Positions 1 through 5,634 of a stretch of DNA of 10,966 bases are shown here, in pieces; positions within the stretch are counted from its first letter, which is position 1, and every line of letters starts with the position of its first letter. The notes under the pieces were generated by a model. It was not told where the DNA came from and ran no database searches. It worked only from the letters and a program-made list of their open reading frames with translations. Location of the stretch: the NCBI GenBank assembly GCA_024641365.1, contig JAHEDF010000085.1, positions 1 through 10,966 of the forward strand, in the 5' to 3' direction. The DNA is from Planctomycetota bacterium. Lineage in GTDB: Bacteria; Planctomycetota; UBA11346. A program made the position numbers and the translations under genes.

Positions 1-126
1 ATGTTGCCCATGGGCGCGACAGACGGCACCGGATACTTTTACACGGCCACTACGTATAAGATCACGTACCTGACTACGACTGCCAAAACCACGGTGCGAT
101 AAGAATGCATCTAAACGCGTCGCCAT
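1..126 (-). CDS. RsuA/RluB-family 16S/23S rRNA pseudouridine synthase, N-terminal part (runs off left edge)
   Basis: The first 42 codons of a leftward gene are visible, from an ATG at 124-126 to the window edge. They form an S4 RNA-binding domain start: RLDAFLSHRGFGSR, then VRDLIRSGRVKVSG, matching the RLDxFLaxxGxGSRxxvxxLIxxGrVxVnG pattern that opens RsuA, RluB, RluE and RluF. This family isomerises a single uridine in ribosomal RNA; the catalytic domain with its Asp lies outside the window, so the exact member cannot be named. The start is supported by GGTGATC three bases upstream, which pairs with the extended 3' end of 16S rRNA. It lies 80 bases downstream of the RsmC-like methyltransferase on the same strand, so the two are probably co-transcribed as a ribosomal RNA modification cluster. 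A random match is unlikely given the ordered S4 motifs, but only 42 residues are seen. Confidence 0.88.
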   Translation of the reverse strand, partial: MATRLDAFLSHRGFGSRSQVRDLIRSGRVKVSGAVCRAHGQH

Positions 127-206
127 ACTGATCACCGCTAGTAAACATAACGACAAGTTGTCTCGCGCAAATCCCTAGCGCCAATATGGACAACAGGATT
201 TTACAC

Positions 207-1226
207 TTAATGGCAAACTAACGAAATGAGTTTAAATCCACCACGCTGCTCAACCACGCCTACCTGCCCCAATTGAGATAAATCCGCCTCATAAGGAAGC
301 TGCCGGTTCGCGACAATAAGCACCTGTCCCTGTGGCTTTAACGCTGTGGCTGCTACCTGAAACATGCGACGTGCCGTTTGATAATCAGTAGCAGTCCCAG
401 CGTGGAACGGTGGATTTATAAGCACTAAATCAGCAGACGCAGCAGCAATTTCTTCGCTCGCGTCCCACCACTGACATTGTGCGCGTTGCTCAAAACCTAA
501 TCGTTTTACATTTAATTGTGCACTACGTACTGCTCGATAATCAGCATCAAGTAATATGGCCGCTGCATGAGGCCAACGACGTAATGCTGAGAAGGCCAAG
601 TGCCCAGCCCCACATCCAATATCTATGATTGTTTGCGGATCATTTCTCGTCGTCATCGACGTCATGTATATTTGCAATAAATTAGTTCCGTCGTCCAAAC
701 CATCGCTACTAAAAACACCTGGTTCGACTAATAACATATCGCTGTGATCAACGTCGAGCGGAACCTGCCTGGGTTCTGGCGTTGGCAAAACATGGTCTGA
801 ACGGTTAAAGCAGAGCACACGTGCACGTGCGCGATTCACCAATATGGTTGGTTGTTGTTGAATTATTTCAGCTAAACGTTTACCAAGCGAAACAATCCCT
901 AATTCATTTGTGCCATGCACTAATAGCCGACCATGTAATTGTAATGCATTCCACGCCAGAGAAATGGCAACTTCGTTAGCAACGCGTCCTTTGCTTACGC
1001 GAACAACTGCTTGCGTGAAGCTCGCTGGATGGGGTGGTGTCTGTATAAAATTTGACGACAAATCAGTACCTGCGCGCAAATAGTCACTGCGCCAAAATAT
1101 TAATGCCTGTCCACCTACTTCAGATACTGCTGAATAACCTCCTACTTCAAAAATTGGTTCAGGTCGCAGCACCTCAGGATCAAGAATGAGATCCTCGTAG
1201 CGGTCCGCGCGAGCTGGACCGCTCAC
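207..1226 (-). CDS. rsmC: RsmC/RlmG-like rRNA (guanine-N2) methyltransferase
   Basis: A class I SAM-dependent methyltransferase of 339 residues, close to E. coli RsmC (343), which methylates N2 of G1207 in 16S rRNA. The C-terminal catalytic half is well conserved: PGVFSSDGLDDG (169-180) matches the RsmC/RlmG entry loop, DIGCGAGHLA (202-211) is the SAM-binding motif I, the acidic end of strand 2 is at LLDAD (225-229), and NPPFH (271-275) is the motif IV characteristic of N2-guanine methyltransferases. The N-terminal half (1-165) is a diverged copy of the fold without a SAM motif, as expected in RsmC where it helps bind substrate. The start is a GTG at 1224-1226 overlapping the xseB stop as GTGA, suggesting translational coupling. 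RlmG (23S G1835) is the main alternative target; sequence alone does not separate them. Confidence 0.9.
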   Translation of the reverse strand: MSGPARADRYEDLILDPEVLRPEPIFEVGGYSAVSEVGGQALIFWRSDYLRAGTDLSSNFIQTPPHPASFTQAVVRVSKGRVANEVAISLAWNALQLHGRLLVHGTNELGIVSLGKRLAEIIQQQPTILVNRARARVLCFNRSDHVLPTPEPRQVPLDVDHSDMLLVEPGVFSSDGLDDGTNLLQIYMTSMTTRNDPQTIIDIGCGAGHLAFSALRRWPHAAAILLDADYRAVRSAQLNVKRLGFEQRAQCQWWDASEEIAAASADLVLINPPFHAGTATDYQTARRMFQVAATALKPQGQVLIVANRQLPYEADLSQLGQVGVVEQRGGFKLISLVCH

Positions 1227-1420
1227 GAATTATCAGCACTTCGTAAGTCTTCTAAACGAGCTGCATATTTATCGAGTTGCGCCTTAGCTAAGCGAACTGC
1301 TTTTAACCCTGACTCATATTTTGCTAATGCCTCTTCCAGGCCTAACTCACCAGACTCCAATACGTCGATAACTTCTTCTATAAGATTAAAGTGGTCTTCG
1401 ATGGAGGTGCTCTTTGCCAT
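1223..1420 (-). CDS. xseB: Exodeoxyribonuclease VII small subunit
   Basis: A 65-residue, almost wholly helical, acidic protein with the XseB signature: SIEDHFNLIEEVIDVLESGELGLEEALAKYESG (6-38), followed by a second amphipathic helix to residue 60. XseB subunits coat a single XseA catalytic subunit and together degrade single-stranded DNA in mismatch and damage repair; XseB itself has no active site. Length is in the normal family range. The ATG at 1418-1420 has no recognisable Shine-Dalgarno site upstream. It is the first gene of a leftward group, overlapping the methyltransferase gene by 4 bases. The large-subunit gene xseA, often adjacent in other bacteria, is not in this window. Confidence 0.93.
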   Translation of the reverse strand: MAKSTSIEDHFNLIEEVIDVLESGELGLEEALAKYESGLKAVRLAKAQLDKYAARLEDLRSADNS

Positions 1421-1716
1421 GGCGGCACAATAAATCAGGGAATGGTGTGCGCTAGACTGTGTCCTAATTGAACCAGCTTAGACCACCCCGCACCATCAAA
1501 ACGTCGTTGCGATAATGGCGCTAAAATCGCATCACAGCCCAGACACCGTGGTTGGAACTAACTACCAATAATGGAGTTAGAGCCTGCCGTCGTGTCGCAT
1601 CAAAGCTCCGAAAAATTGCTTGTTGGCTCTTGCCGTTCCGTGACACGCTCTCTACGCTCCGAGCTACCCACAACGGGTTGTTCCTGCATTAACTCAATAC
1701 AAACGTAAAATACTCG
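1421..1716. other. Divergent intergenic region with a small hairpin and a possible decayed reading frame
   Basis: This 296-base gap separates the divergent xseB and STAS genes. I see no clear promoter pair. Two weak features stand out. A hairpin lies at 1558-1580: CTAACT pairs with AGTTAG and, inside, CCA with TGG around an ATAA loop; it has no T-tract. On the minus strand 1435-1557 stays open for 40 codons with neighbour-like codon use and ends in a stop 15 bases before xseB; the stretch DGAGWSKLVQLGHSLAHTIP recalls HI0933/BaiN-type flavoproteins. There is no intact start, so it may be a relic or chance. Confidence 0.35.
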
Positions 1717-2070
1717 ATGAAATCAGGTCTTACTATTACTGAATCGCGCGCGGACGATGTCCTGGTGCTTAAACTTAGCGGCTATTTAGATGGCCATACT
1801 TTTGTGGAGTTAGAAAAATCCCTCGATGTTGCCATTAAAGGTGGTTCCCATCGTATTGTTATCGATTTAGTCGAATTAACCTATATCGCGAGTGCTGGTG
1901 TTGGTGTGTTTATTAATTCGCAACACCAAGTGCGTAAACACGGCGGTAGTCTGCAATTGGTCAACCCAGCACCAACTGTGCGTGAAGTATTTGGCATTTT
2001 AGGATTAGAAGCCATTTTTACCATTCACCAGACGCTCGACCAGGGCATCAAAGCTGCGCAAAAGCGCTAG
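1717..2070 (+). CDS. STAS-domain anti-sigma-factor antagonist (SpoIIAA/RsbV-like)
   Basis: A 117-residue single-domain STAS protein. The N-terminal part gives the strand pair LVLKLSGYLDGHTF (16-29). HRIVIDLVELTYIASAGVGVF (45-65) is the signature loop and helix, and GGSLQLVNPAPTVREVFGILGLEAIFTIHQTLDQGI (76-111) is the usual C-terminal strand, helix and strand. Such proteins bind anti-sigma kinases and release a sigma factor when unphosphorylated; the phospho-acceptor lies in the DSSG-type loop, here ASAG with Ser59 as the only hydroxyl candidate. The acidic residue usually before the serine is Ala58. No partner kinase or phosphatase is in view. It begins with ATG but no clear Shine-Dalgarno site. 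The following 74-residue gene starts 16 bases after its stop, so they probably form an operon. Confidence 0.9.
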   Translation: MKSGLTITESRADDVLVLKLSGYLDGHTFVELEKSLDVAIKGGSHRIVIDLVELTYIASAGVGVFINSQHQVRKHGGSLQLVNPAPTVREVFGILGLEAIFTIHQTLDQGIKAAQKR

Positions 2071-2086
2071 TAACCAATAAGGGCCT

Positions 2087-2311
2087 ATGTTTACCAAGGA
2101 TCTTGAACGATTGATCCGCAGCTTGGTCAGACAAAAGACTGATCCAGAATATATTCGGCATTATTTAACCGAGACCTATCAATTAGCTCCGAAAACTATT
2201 GATGAACTTTTCGAAGAATTAGGCGTCGGTAAAAAACGTGAAAAATTTAGTGCAAAACAGGGGCCGATGGGTGGTGGCGAAAGTAAAATCCAACGGCGCC
2301 CCTTTAGCTAA
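2087..2311 (+). CDS. Small helical protein of unknown function, downstream of STAS gene
   Basis: I do not recognise this 74-residue protein. Residues 1-46 read as three amphipathic helices (KDLERLIRSLVRQKTD, EYIRHYLTETYQL, KTIDELFEELGV), reminiscent of short helical bundles with a xxIxxYLxxxYxL repeat seen in UBA-like or winged-helix pieces, but no family can be assigned. The C-terminal tail from about residue 48 is basic and Gly-rich (KKREKF, GPMGGGE, KIQRRPFS) and is likely disordered, which could suit nucleic-acid or partner binding. The gene follows the STAS gene by 16 bases; AAGGG lies just upstream of the ATG, with short spacing. It ends 12 bases before the stop of the convergent pilT gene. 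Codon use matches its neighbours, which supports a real gene. Confidence 0.72.
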   Translation: MFTKDLERLIRSLVRQKTDPEYIRHYLTETYQLAPKTIDELFEELGVGKKREKFSAKQGPMGGGESKIQRRPFS

Positions 2312-2323
2312 TTAACTTTACTT

Positions 2324-3562
2324 TTAAGTTCCAGGTCGACGCCAGCCACCAGCTGCACCAGGTGCTGCTGCTCCAGGTTTTGCCGGCGCATTTGCTGGTG
2401 GCGAGGCCGCTACTGGTGCAGCGGCACCACCTTCTGCTCCTTTTCCTCGTGCGGCATCAGCTTTTTGTGATGCAGCTAACAAAGTGGCTTCAACATCAAA
2501 CCCTAAAACTTTTAATTTCTTAATCATGTCTTCTTTATCAATGGAACGATCATACGCTTCCATAGGTTCTACTTTATCTGCTTTTACTAATTTTTCGAGC
2601 GCATCATTTAATAATTGCATGCCGTATTTAGCGCCAGTCTGCATTTGCGACGGAATTTGGTAGGTTTTTCCTTCACGAATATTTGCCGCAATGCCGGGCG
2701 TCACAAATAATATTTCTTGCGCCGCACAACGTCCGCCACCTTTTTTCTTAAGCAGATTTTGCGCAACAACACCGCGTAATGAACCAGCTAACATCAGGCG
2801 TATTTGTTCTTGTTCTTCTGCCGGAAATTGGTTGATAATACGGTCAACTGTGGAAGCCGCAGTCGAGGTATGCAACGTGCCAAACACTAAGTGACCGGTT
2901 TCTGCCGTTTCAATTGCAATACGTGTTGTTTCCAAGTCACGCATTTCACCTACCAACACAATATCAGGGTCTTCACGCAAGGCCGCACGTAGGGCCGCGG
3001 CGAATGATTTGGTATGTTGATGTACTTCGCGCTGATTAACTAAACTTTGTTTTTTCGGATGAACAAATTCGACTGGATCTTCAATAGTAATAATATGTTC
3101 TTTGCGGTTCGCGTTAATTGAGTCAATCATCGCAGCAAGCGTTGTTGATTTCCCTGAGCCTGTCGGACCGGTTACTAATATTAATCCTTTTTTAAAATCA
3201 CATAGCCGCATAATAGCAGGCGGTAGTCCTAATTGTTCCGCGGTTAATATTTTATCCGGAATTAAACGGAAAACAGCACCCATTCCAAAGCGATCCATAA
3301 AATAATTACAACGAAAACGACCGGTGCCTTCTAATGCATAAGCAAAGTCAGCATCCCAAAAGTCTTCAAATTGTTTTTTGCTCCGCTCAGGTGCAATTTC
3401 CATTAATATTTGGGTGACTTGTTCGCGACTTAATTTGGGCACTCCCTCTAGCGGAATCATATCACCAGATTCACGAATCATCGGTTGATGTTCACTGGTC
3501 ATGTGCAAGTCAGATGCTTTTTTTTCGCACATCATTTTAAATAGATTATCAATCCAGGCCAT
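2324..3562 (-). CDS. pilT: Type IV pilus retraction ATPase PilT
   Basis: A 412-residue cytoplasmic hexameric ATPase that depolymerises type IV pili for twitching motility. All landmark motifs are present (numbering from MAWIDNLF): Walker A GPTGSGKST (132-140), Asp box ITIEDPVEF (158-166), Walker B DIVLVGEMRD (200-209), His box TAETGHLVFGTLHT (219-232), and the PilT-type IREGKTYQI near 295, corresponding to the AIRNLIRE region needed for retraction. The N-terminal PAS-like domain (about 1-100) is also typical. The ATG at 3560-3562 is chosen over an in-frame ATG at 3601 because a strong GAGGAG ribosome site lies 7 bases before it and the likely transcription start falls between the two. The protein exceeds the usual 340-370 residues because of a roughly 45-residue Ala/Pro/Gly-rich tail from about residue 365. 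No other pilus assembly gene adjoins it. Confidence 0.96.
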   Translation of the reverse strand: MAWIDNLFKMMCEKKASDLHMTSEHQPMIRESGDMIPLEGVPKLSREQVTQILMEIAPERSKKQFEDFWDADFAYALEGTGRFRCNYFMDRFGMGAVFRLIPDKILTAEQLGLPPAIMRLCDFKKGLILVTGPTGSGKSTTLAAMIDSINANRKEHIITIEDPVEFVHPKKQSLVNQREVHQHTKSFAAALRAALREDPDIVLVGEMRDLETTRIAIETAETGHLVFGTLHTSTAASTVDRIINQFPAEEQEQIRLMLAGSLRGVVAQNLLKKKGGGRCAAQEILFVTPGIAANIREGKTYQIPSQMQTGAKYGMQLLNDALEKLVKADKVEPMEAYDRSIDKEDMIKKLKVLGFDVEATLLAASQKADAARGKGAEGGAAAPVAASPPANAPAKPGAAAPGAAGGWRRPGT

Positions 3563-3569
3563 TGTGGTT

Positions 3570-3575
3570 CTCCTC
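3570..3575 (-). promoter_or_regulatory. Ribosome binding site that fixes the pilT start
   Basis: On the minus strand this reads GAGGAG, seven bases before ATGGCCTGG. It is one of the strongest Shine-Dalgarno matches in the window and decides for the internal ATG at 3562 over the upstream ATG at 3601. Confidence 0.85.
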
Positions 3576-3603
3576 GCGTGGGTGTTAAGGCGCCCAGCCA
3601 TTA

Positions 3604-3632
3604 TTTATGCGCTATATTTTGCTCGCTGTCCA
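3604..3632 (-). promoter_or_regulatory. Probable sigma-70-type promoter of pilT
   Basis: On the minus strand, TGGACA (3627-3632, five of six matches to TTGACA) and CATAAA (3604-3609, four of six matches to TATAAT) are separated by 17 bases. Transcription would begin near 3597, leaving a leader of about 35 bases that contains the GAGGAG site. It would start downstream of the 3601 ATG, which agrees with the shorter PilT. Judged by eye only. Confidence 0.42.
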
Positions 3633-3808
3633 CATCAGAGTCTGCCGTCCTGGTAGATGGCGTAACCTTAACCGCCAGATGACAGCACGAGACGGTTTTT
3701 GCCGCACTTTGATACTGCCTGTCGAGCAAATCGCCTATAGACACCGTGATTTTCGCGGTAGAAAGCATAGGTCTTCCACCAACCACCCAATTTAGGGAGT
3801 GACATCTT

Positions 3809-4165
3809 ATGGCCAAGGCTGCCAAAAAACCTTCAGCAATCCTGCCCAAAGCAAAAGACAAGGGCTACACCAAAGGCAAACTCATTGCCCATCTCGCTGC
3901 CGACGCATCGGCCAAGAGTGGCAGTGAAGTCAGCAAGAAAGAAGCTGCTGCCGTGGTTGAATCCTTAGTTTCAGCTATGTTTAGCTACGCAACCGTTGGT
4001 GCTGCGCTTCCTGGTCTCGGCAAATTAGTCCTGCGCCAAATTCCTGCCAAGCCAGCTCGCACCATCATGAGTTTCGGCAAAGAAATTAAAGTTTCTGCTA
4101 AACCAAAAAGCTCGAAGTTAGTTTTCCGCTTCTCCAAAGAAGCTAAAGAACGCTTCAAGAAGTAA
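3809..4165 (+). CDS. HU/IHF-like nucleoid DNA-binding protein with basic N-terminal extension
   Basis: A 118-residue, strongly basic protein. Residues 20-68 (YTKGKLIAHLAADA, then SKKEAAAVVESLVSAMFSYATVG) match the two-helix dimerisation body of HU proteins. GLGKLVLRQIPAKPAR (69-84) is the strand leading into the DNA-binding arm, followed by SFGKEIKVSAKPKSSKLVFRFSKEAKERFKK, the return strand and final helix. Canonical HU is about 90 residues; this one adds about 19 Lys/Ala/Pro-rich residues at the N-terminus, and the arm has PARTIMSFGKEI in place of the usual ARNPxTGExI, so it is a diverged member. It would bind and bend DNA in the nucleoid. The start is supported by AGGGAG (3794-3799), nine bases before the ATG. 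It is monocistronic, divergent from pilT, and ends in a strong terminator. Confidence 0.88.
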   Translation: MAKAAKKPSAILPKAKDKGYTKGKLIAHLAADASAKSGSEVSKKEAAAVVESLVSAMFSYATVGAALPGLGKLVLRQIPAKPARTIMSFGKEIKVSAKPKSSKLVFRFSKEAKERFKK

Positions 4166-4229
4166 ATTGCTCATAACAACTGGTGAGTCGGATTATTCGA
4201 CCGCACGATTGTTATCAATTAAAGCTAAG

Positions 4230-4261
4230 ACACCCGCTCCCGTGAGCGGGTGTTCTTTTTT
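4230..4261 (+). terminator. Rho-independent terminator of the HU-like gene
   Basis: A perfect 10-bp GC-rich stem (ACACCCGCTC, 4230-4239, with GAGCGGGTGT, 4244-4253) closes a CCGT loop and is followed by TCTTTTTT. Between the stop codon and this terminator, ATAACAA (4173-4179) pairs with TTGTTAT (4209-4215) and GTCG (4187-4190) with CGAC (4198-4201), so the 3' untranslated region may contain a second, weaker hairpin. Confidence 0.95.
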
Positions 4262-4288
4262 AACCGCTTACGTACCCATTATTAATAT

Positions 4289-4297
4289 TGTACGCCT
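4289..4297 (+). repeat. Left copy of 9-bp direct repeat (putative target-site duplication)
   Basis: TGTACGCCT directly abuts the left terminal inverted repeat of the 4298-4643 element. The identical 9-mer abuts the right end at 4644-4652, as expected for a duplication made on insertion. Confidence 0.8.
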
Positions 4298-4357
4298 CAA
4301 TGCTATTCGGCTAAGAAATACGATTTTTCTGTATAAAATATGATAAATTGAAGACAA

Positions 4358-4386
4358 TCAACACAGAGGACGCAGAGGACACAGAG
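4358..4386 (+). repeat. Left arm of internal CACAGAGGAC-type inverted repeat
   Basis: A purine-rich 29-mer with internal 9-base periodicity (ACAGAGGAC, GCAGAGGAC, ACAGAG). It matches the reverse complement of 4514-4542 at 25 of 29 positions, the first 14 without mismatch. Confidence 0.85.
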
Positions 4387-4513
4387 ATGTAAAAGTGGTT
4401 GTTATGTGTTATAAATCAAGGACGTCGACTCGTTTATTGTCGATCAAAAGAATAATATTTTTAGCTTGAAAAACGGTTATTTACACCCATGAGCGCCATA
4501 TTTATGTTTTGCC

Positions 4514-4542
4514 CTCGGTGTTCTCCGTGTCCTCTGTGTTGA
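4514..4542 (-). repeat. Right arm of internal CACAGAGGAC-type inverted repeat
   Basis: Reverse-complement partner of 4358-4386, separated from it by 127 bases. Its four differences from the left arm lie in the inner half, leaving the outer 14 bases identical. The pair could fold into a large stem in RNA or single-stranded DNA. Confidence 0.85.
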
Positions 4543-4643
4543 ATGCCTTCCGAGAAATCCCGTCTACGCTAAGGACCGCGAGCGGAGTTTATAAAATGAT
4601 GGAATTGTCTGGATTATACGTGTTTCTTAGCAGAATAGTATTG

Positions 4644-4652
4644 TGTACGCCT
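4644..4652 (+). repeat. Right copy of 9-bp direct repeat (putative target-site duplication)
   Basis: TGTACGCCT, identical to 4289-4297, starts at the base immediately after the right terminal inverted repeat. Confidence 0.8.
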
Positions 4653-4735
4653 AGTTTTAATGGTGGGGACTTAGACGACAATGCGCAAACAAATACGTCA
4701 TCAATAATAGTGGCCTGAATCTGTGATCTGAATCA

Positions 4736-5602
4736 CTAGTCGCCAAATACGATCGTACGATTACCACTAATGAGCACACGGCGATCAAGATGGGCCATAA
4801 CAGCTCGGCTTAATACTTGTCGTTCCAAATCGCGGCCTTTACGGACCAAATCTCCCACTTCGTCGCGATGGCTGACATGCGTAACATCCTGAGCAATAAT
4901 AGGCCCCTGATCTAATTCACTGGTCACATAATGCGCTGTGGCCCCAATAATTTTTACTCCGCGATTCTTCGCCTGATGATATGGTTTGGCACCAATAAAG
5001 GCTGGTAAAAATGAATGGTGAATATTAATCATACGCCCAGCCCATCGATCCACAAAAGCAGGCGATAATATTTGCATGTAGCGAGCGAGCACAACCACAT
5101 CCGCACCGACATCGGCCAATATTTTTTCTTGGTGTGCTTCGCTGTTAATTTTGTCTGCGCTTACTGGTGAATAATGAAACGGAATGCCAAAATGACCGGC
5201 AACGCTAGCGAGATCCTGATGGTTAGCGATGACGGCAACAATATCGCCATGCAATTCATTGAGTTGCTGTCGCAATAATAAATCGTACAGACAATGCGGT
5301 GTCTTTGAAACAAACACCGCTACTTTTGGTCGTTGATCACTAAAAGTAAGCGACCAAATAAATTCACCTTGTGCCGCTAACTCTGTCAGAGCTGCGCGAA
5401 TACCGGAACGATCCAAGGTAAATTGAGAAATGTCCCACACCAAGCGCATAAAAAACTGACCGCCATCATCAGCGCCTTCAGCGTGTTGATCAGCGTCAAT
5501 AATATTGCCACCATGCGCAAATACGAATTGCGACAGCGCCGCCACTAAGCCAGTGCGATCGCGGCATGATACTAATAGGATGGCGGTAACTGGCTGCGAC
5601 AT
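4736..5602 (-). CDS. purU: Formyltetrahydrofolate deformylase
   Basis: PurU hydrolyses 10-formyltetrahydrofolate to formate and tetrahydrofolate, balancing one-carbon pools and supplying formate for PurT-type purine synthesis. The 288-residue protein has the usual two parts: an N-terminal ACT regulatory domain (about 6-90, with VSCRDRTGLVAALS and FFMRL) and a C-terminal formyltransferase fold (about 92-288). The active-site stretch is NIHHSFLPAFIGAKPYHQA (193-211), and the conserved Asp is in SELDQGPI (231). RYMQILSPAFV and GATAHYV also match E. coli PurU closely along its 280-residue length. Two starts are possible: the ATG at 5602, preferred because it fits the family length, and a TTG at 5638 adding 12 residues and overlapping the DUF1802 stop as TTGA. 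Neither has a well-placed Shine-Dalgarno site. Probably co-transcribed with the DUF1802 gene upstream. Confidence 0.95.
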   Translation of the reverse strand: MSQPVTAILLVSCRDRTGLVAALSQFVFAHGGNIIDADQHAEGADDGGQFFMRLVWDISQFTLDRSGIRAALTELAAQGEFIWSLTFSDQRPKVAVFVSKTPHCLYDLLLRQQLNELHGDIVAVIANHQDLASVAGHFGIPFHYSPVSADKINSEAHQEKILADVGADVVVLARYMQILSPAFVDRWAGRMINIHHSFLPAFIGAKPYHQAKNRGVKIIGATAHYVTSELDQGPIIAQDVTHVSHRDEVGDLVRKGRDLERQVLSRAVMAHLDRRVLISGNRTIVFGD

Positions 5603-5634
5603 GGTCGCGTAAGGTGTGGTGCCAAAAACATTTT

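Larger units (their letters stand above)
4298..4643. mobile_element. MITE-like non-autonomous element, 346 bp, with 25-bp terminal inverted repeats
   Basis: The ends are imperfect inverted repeats of 25 bases (4298-4322 and 4619-4643) that match at 22 positions when one is reverse-complemented; both begin CAAT and share GCTAAGAAA and a terminal ACG. The element is flanked exactly by the 9-bp direct repeat TGTACGCCT. It holds no believable coding sequence and no transposase, so mobilisation would need an enzyme encoded elsewhere. Inside are a second inverted pair (4358-4386 and 4514-4542) and an imperfect direct repeat of TATAAAAT-type sequence (4332-4350 and 4590-4607). It sits between the HU-like terminator and the purU 3' end, where insertion would disturb neither gene. 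Nine-base duplications are made by several transposase families, so I do not assign one. The remaining gap, 4653-4735, shows nothing further. Confidence 0.75.

Noticed and set aside
1..102. Plus-strand open frame ending at TAA, looking like the C-terminus of a gene
   Set aside because: The opposite strand of the same bases encodes a clear S4 domain with a proper start and ribosome site; the plus-strand translation is Thr-rich and resembles nothing.
136..180. CGCTAG/CTAGCG inverted repeat between the two rRNA modification genes
   Set aside because: A 6-bp stem with a 33-base loop is expected by chance and has no T-tract.
3563..3601. Longer PilT beginning at the ATG at 3601
   Set aside because: It would add 13 non-conserved residues; the strong GAGGAG site and likely promoter position both support 3562.
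3601..3861. Minus-strand 86-codon frame between pilT and the HU-like gene
   Set aside because: It overlaps the start and ribosome site of the HU-like gene, has no family resemblance, and occupies the divergent promoter region.
4358..4542. CACAGAGGAC repeats as a CRISPR array
   Set aside because: Only two arms in inverted orientation with a 127-base interior; no regularly spaced direct repeats and no cas genes.
4509..4718. Plus-strand 69-codon frame across the right end of the mobile element
   Set aside because: It crosses the inverted repeat, terminal repeat and target duplication, so the translation is composed of repeat sequence; no ribosome site.
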